Assembly: GCF_904067045.1 (NCBI RefSeq)
Contig: NZ_CAJFDC010000007.1
Location: 1 to 64,000 of the forward strand
From: Pseudomonas sp. FEN
GTDB lineage: Bacteria > Pseudomonadota > Gammaproteobacteria > Pseudomonadales > Pseudomonadaceae
DNA: 64,000 nt
Reading direction: 5' to 3'
This document shows positions 60,622-64,000 of this stretch, in pieces. The notes below the pieces were generated by a model that saw only the letters and a program-made list of their open reading frames with translations, made no database searches and was not told where the DNA came from. The translations under genes were made by a program, and so were the position numbers. Positions within the stretch are counted from its first letter, which is position 1. Every line of letters starts with the position of its first letter.

Positions 60622-60778
60622 AGGCTGTGTAAAAACATTTTAGAGCAGGCTTGACGGTCAGAACCGGAACGAAAATCGTGCGCCTACACAAATTTTATGT
60701 CTGCTGATTAACCAAACGTTGGCAGATTTTACGTAGCAACGCGGGCTTCAAAACGCTGTATGCGTTTTTACACAGCCT
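60622..60778. mobile_element. MITE-like element (157 bp)
   Basis: AGGCTGTGTAAAAAC (60622-60636) and GTTTTTACACAGCCT (60764-60778) are perfect 15-bp inverted repeats. The inside is noncoding. No clear target duplication is seen. It lies 37 bp from the end of the transposase remnant, so it could also be the 3' end region of that IS. Confidence 0.6.
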
Positions 60779-60814
60779 GGACCCATAGCCGTCATCCGCA
60801 CCTGACTATTGGAA

Positions 60815-61107
60815 TCATGCGCCCACGTCATTTATCAGTTCGCGCCAGACATCCCTTGCCTTCTCCTCCGAGGTAAAGACTCTGAGCGAATGCCGTAGCA
60901 ATAGCCCACGATCAGCATGCGAATCATCAACTCAGGGTCAATCGAAGGACGCCCAATTGGGCTGTAAAAATCGGCGAGGTAATGGCGCAAGTCGCTCAGA
61001 TCGAGACACCGATCAATGCTACGCAGAAGGTGATTGGCGGGGATGTGGTCTTCAAGGTTGAACGAGTAAAACAGCCGTTCCTGCCCACTCGATAACTGTC
61101 CCATCAT
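60815..61107 (-). pseudogene. IS1182-family transposase, internally deleted
   Basis: The N-terminus MMGQLSSGQERLFYSFNLED and the following 55 residues are typical of IS1182-family transposases up to GYCYGIRSE. There the frame jumps: the DNA continues directly with the usual C-terminal end V-F-T-S-E-E-K-A-R-D-V-W-R-E-L in another frame, ending at 60815. The middle (several hundred residues, with all the catalytic acids) is gone. Upstream, TTTTTCAACAGAATCGGCC near 61169-61187 matches the terminal repeats of the MITE-like element at 57.6 kb. Confidence 0.8.
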
Positions 61108-61358
61108 GCGGTGTGCTTCCCTGCTGGCCAATGCAGAGATTTTGCCGCAGGCCAGACAGGGGAGCTACTTTTTCAACAGAATCGGCCGCAAGCGGCCAGT
61201 CACTCGGAAGAGAGCGATTTCGTGGGATCTGGCCGATTGCGTCGTGTAGCGTCGCTCGAGCTAATGGGTAGTCTGATGATCAAAGGCTGTTTCAGTGCAT
61301 GATGAACTGCGTCGAGACAGCACCGATCTTGATCCAGCAGAACCCGCCAGGGCGATAG

Positions 61359-61694
61359 TTACTGCACGCTTTTCAGCTTGATTACGTCACCGGAGACTTT
61401 GGTGGTGTAGCCGCTCAGGACCCAGGCCCAGAACCAATTTTCCTGCACTTGCGTATTGATCATCGCATCGCCCCCCTTGGCCTCGATTGCAGCGTTCTGG
61501 GCGCGGACGAAACGGCTGTTCTGGCGGATCGGAATCACACCGAACAACATCAGGCCAGTGGCGGTTGCTTCGCTGTGACCCACCACGGTGTATTGGCTGC
61601 TGTCATAGTGCGGCGAGGTTATCGGGGCTCCGGTGCAACCCGCCAGAATCAGGCCGAAAACACCACCGGCTACAACTTTACTGAGGTACTTCAC
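61359..61694 (-). CDS. Small lipoprotein, function unknown
   Basis: The 111-residue precursor has a lipoprotein signal with LILAGC (Cys20). The mature part has a short beta-type domain with ATATGLMLFGVIPIRQNSRF, AAIEAKGGDAMINTQVQENW and a C-terminal K-S-V-Q. It resembles small envelope lipoproteins found in tandem in many gammaproteobacteria, but I cannot name it. It has no close partner gene here. Confidence 0.75.
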   Translation of the reverse strand: MKYLSKVVAGGVFGLILAGCTGAPITSPHYDSSQYTVVGHSEATATGLMLFGVIPIRQNSRFVRAQNAAIEAKGGDAMINTQVQENWFWAWVLSGYTTKVSGDVIKLKSVQ

Positions 61695-61794
61695 TGAACA
61701 ACTCCATGGCAGAAATCCCAGGATCCAATTCCGGGGGGCGACACTCTACCCGCCCTGCTGGCCATTTGAAAACAATCGATTCGAAGCGGGCCAA

Positions 61795-61838
61795 AGGTCA
61801 GAGGCTGCTTCTGGCCGATTGCTGCCCATTTCAAGCAC
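61795..61838. repeat. Hairpin-repeat fragment upstream of the lipoprotein gene
   Basis: GGCTGCTTCTGGCCGATTGC and TGCCC (from about 61803) match one arm of the repeat family at 58.65, 60.5 and 63.0 kb. Confidence 0.5.
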
Positions 61839-61883
61839 AGCAATCAAGCCAACATCCGCTAACGCCCACGGCGCCCTGCTGGA

Positions 61884-62678
61884 TTAATCGTCTACATTCC
61901 CCATAGCGGTCGTATTGAAACCGCCGTCCACGTACAAGATTTCACCGCTGATACCAGATGCTAGGTCGGAGCAAAGGAAGGCACCAGCATTGCCTACCTC
62001 TTCGATAGTCACATTCCGGCGCAATGGAGTTTGCGCTTCGTTGGCTGCCAGCATCTTGCGGAAGTTCTTTATACCGGTGGCTGCAAGGGTACGAATGGGG
62101 CCTGCCGACACTGCGTTGACCCGAGTACCGTCCGGACCAAGACTACCCGCCAGATAGCGCACACCTGCCTCCAGGCTAGCCTTGGCCATACCCATGACGT
62201 TGTAGTTCGGCATAGTTCGCTCTGCGCCCAAGTAGGACAAAGTCAAAAGACTACCGTTACGGCCCTGCATCATTGAGCGACCGGCTTTCGCCAAGGCTAC
62301 GAAACTGTATGCGCTGATGTCGTGGGCGATGCGGAAGCCGTCACGTGTTGTGACCTCTGTGAAGTCTCCATCCAGTTGGTCACCTGGCGCGAAACCTACA
62401 GAATGGACGATGCAATCCAGTACATCCCATTGCAGTCCCAGCTTTTCAAACACGCCAGCGATGTCCTCATCGCTGGCGACATCACAGGGGAAGCACAGCT
62501 CAGGGCTTGAACCCCATTCAGTCGCGAACTCTTCCACTCGACTTCTGAGTTTTTCATTCTGGTAGGTGAAGGCAAGCTCGGCGCCCTCGCGATGCATGGC
62601 TGACGCGATACCGGAGGCTATTGACAGTTTACTGGCTACACCGACGATCAGAACTCGTTTACCTGTGAGAAAACCCAT
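61884..62678 (-). CDS. fabI: Enoyl-ACP reductase FabI, extra copy
   Basis: NADH-dependent reductase of fatty-acid synthesis. The 264-residue protein has the Rossmann start [28 protein letters not shown], and the catalytic Tyr/Lys pair Y159 and K166 ([10 protein letters not shown]); the triclosan-site Gly of E. coli (G93) is kept in [11 protein letters not shown] at 62678 has AAGGAG seven bases ahead; the open frame upstream is not family. It is very close to the chromosomal fabI of pseudomonads, which normally sits beside ppiD, so this is probably a second copy in accessory DNA. Confidence 0.92.
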   Translation of the reverse strand: MGFLTGKRVLIVGVASKLSIASGIASAMHREGAELAFTYQNEKLRSRVEEFATEWGSSPELCFPCDVASDEDIAGVFEKLGLQWDVLDCIVHSVGFAPGDQLDGDFTEVTTRDGFRIAHDISAYSFVALAKAGRSMMQGRNGSLLTLSYLGAERTMPNYNVMGMAKASLEAGVRYLAGSLGPDGTRVNAVSAGPIRTLAATGIKNFRKMLAANEAQTPLRRNVTIEEVGNAGAFLCSDLASGISGEILYVDGGFNTTAMGNVDD

Positions 62679-63004
62679 GTGTAGCTCCTTGATGTCTAAA
62701 TATCCAATAGTGTGTCGTGCGCATTTAATAGGCTCTAAACAACACCATCTTTTGCGTTTGAAATCCCACCATGACTTAACCGCCGTGACTCGAGGAGCAG
62801 CGGACGGGTTGCCGTGCTCTGGTCTTGGCATCCCAAATCAGGGAGCCTCGGAACGCAGAGCGGTGGGCGCTGCAACGCTGATGTGACGCGGGAAACTCTC
62901 ATGGAGTTACACGCGACGGCAGTTCAACGGGTGAAAGTTCGTCATGAAAGCGGGTTGCGAATAATTCGACGAAGTGAATCGGCTCTGATTTCCTGGGGGC
63001 ATCC

Positions 63005-63107
63005 GACTGGCTCCTTTTGGCCGATTTCTGCCCGTTGCGAGAGGCAGAAAGCGACCCATAGTGGCCCTCCGTGAGGGGTAGAAACCGGCCAGAAGCGGTC
63101 AAAAACA
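63005..63107. repeat. Hairpin repeats in the fabI-GNAT gap
   Basis: The gap 62679-63319 holds no gene. It contains CTCCTTTTGGCCGATTTCTG (63008-63027) with GCCCGTTGCGAGAGGCAGAA after it, then AGAAACCGGCCAGAAGCGG (from about 63081) in inverse sense. They are members of the same hairpin family as at 58.65 and 60.5 kb. Confidence 0.6.
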
Positions 63108-63319
63108 ATCATCCAACAATGTCGTCCCGGTCATCAGCTTCGGAGTGCTTAGCTGCACTCTAGGGCGTATATGCCATGACCCGCGTTGAAGTCGTAGCGT
63201 ATCCGTTGAAAAGCGAATGCGTGCGCCGCGGTCGCTGTATGGCGCGCTTTTATTCAATCTGTGTCTAACATTCTGCTCTTGATCGCCCTAGCATCGGCCG
63301 CTCCGTCCAGGTGCATACG

Positions 63320-63811
63320 ATGAAAGAGATTCCCGGCAACATCGATTTCTCAGGCTTGACGGCCCGTCGACTAGGGCCAAATGACCGTGAGATCATTTGT
63401 GTGCACCGTGAAACGATGTTCCTTGAGGCGGGAGGAGACCCATCTAAGTTGCGGGTGATGACTGAGCACTTCCGGCCCTGGTTGCACCAGCGTCTATTCG
63501 ATGGCCGCTACTACGGTTTTGCGCTGATGGACACAGGGCAGCCTGTGGCGGCGATAGGTATGATGAATATCGACTGGCCACCTCATCCGTCCCATCCGAC
63601 CTTAGACCAGCGCGGCTATGTGCTAAACGTTTTCGTCGAACCCGTATACCGGCGCCGGGGCCTGGCTTCAACCCTGATGAAGTTGGCTGAAGCCGAGTTT
63701 GCCCAACGCGGAATGAATTTTGCCATATTACATGCGACCAAGGCCGGCAAACCGGTGTATGAAGGACTGGGTTGGGCGGCTACCTCTGAGATGGCGAAAA
63801 CCGTTTCGTGA
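63320..63811 (+). CDS. GNAT-family N-acetyltransferase
   Basis: The 163-residue protein has the GNAT acetyl-CoA loop as V-Y-R-R-R-G-L-A-S-T-L-M (R/Q-x2-G-x-A type) after a strand YVLNVFVEP, and a C-terminal G-L-G-W. The substrate cannot be read from sequence. The ATG at 63320 has AGGTG ahead; GTG at 63311 is an alternative. It stands alone between repeats. Confidence 0.88.
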   Translation: MKEIPGNIDFSGLTARRLGPNDREIICVHRETMFLEAGGDPSKLRVMTEHFRPWLHQRLFDGRYYGFALMDTGQPVAAIGMMNIDWPPHPSHPTLDQRGYVLNVFVEPVYRRRGLASTLMKLAEAEFAQRGMNFAILHATKAGKPVYEGLGWAATSEMAKTVS

Positions 63812-63873
63812 TTTGACTGCCTATCTCAGGAGCCTGGTCGCCGCCCCTTCCAGCCGTTGATGAAAGGCTGCTC

Positions 63874-64000
63874 TGGGTCGATTCTGTTGAAAAAGTCGGA
63901 TTTTCATACTGGAAGGCTGCGATGCTGATCGTCTCTTCAGAACCTGAAGACCATGTTGCGTGGCTTTTCGGTTCTACATTGATTGTTGCAGGGTCTGAAC
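63874..64000 (+). mobile_element. Left end of a further repeat/IS element (cut by window end)
   Basis: GGGTCGATTCTGTTGAAAAA (63874-63893) and GTCGG match the terminal repeats at 57.6 and 61.17 kb. The next 100 bases hold a possible open frame from 63922, but it runs off the window and cannot be judged. Confidence 0.4.

Noticed and set aside
57541..64000. A duplicated tRNA-Leu 3' end marking the right end of the satellite
   Set aside because: I scanned for the T-arm and acceptor sequence and saw no copy; the end may lie beyond the window or have been lost.

Overview
The window looks like a Pseudomonas chromosome of the fluorescens type. The central block has the high GC, gene order and protein sequences expected there: guaB-guaA; leuA; der-bamB-yfgM-hisS-ispG-rodZ-pilF-rlmN-ndk; iscX-fdx-hscBA-iscA-iscU-iscS-iscR; cysE-trmJ; suhB; and queA-tgt-yajC-secD-secF. 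Species assignment is inference.

Region 1 (1-12,389) is one end of an integrative mobilizable or conjugative element inserted at the 3' end of guaA. It carries an IncP-like relaxosome module (traJ, a candidate oriT with nick site, a repeat array, traK), mating-pair genes trbJ, a trbK-like gene and trbL, an AT-rich cargo pair (HNH-like protein and a HEPN putative RNase), a plasmid-type replication protein, an AlpA-type regulator, a second HTH protein and a tyrosine integrase facing guaA. No relaxase, coupling protein or trbB-I genes are present, so the rest must lie outside the window or be lost. Two reading frames (the leftmost zinc-ribbon gene and the start of trbJ) are broken by short indels. 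A 20-bp operator-like sequence recurs in inverted orientation upstream of trbJ and between the two regulator genes.

Region 2 (12,390-49,230) is core genome. Nearly all genes are on the minus strand in compact operons for GMP synthesis, outer-membrane assembly, tRNA charging and modification, isoprenoid synthesis, Fe-S cluster assembly, cysteine synthesis and Sec export. Exceptions on the plus strand are a LysR regulator, xseA, an M23 peptidase, leuA and suhB. REP-type inverted repeats sit in several gaps.

Region 3 (49,144 to about 57,540) is a P4-like satellite element inserted at tRNA-Leu(CAA). It has an integrase, a hypothetical gene, an AlpA regulator, a C4-type antisense RNA, small genes, a DUF3077 gene, a Toprim/DUF927 primase-helicase and a coiled-coil protein.

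Region 4 (57,540-64,000) is a mosaic. A GIY-YIG/zinc-ribbon nuclease, a PhzF-like enzyme with its YheO/DauR-type regulator, an internally deleted IS1182-family transposase, a small lipoprotein, an extra full-length fabI and a GNAT acetyltransferase are separated by MITE-like elements and several copies of a hairpin repeat. No right-hand tRNA duplication was found, so the end of the satellite is not fixed.
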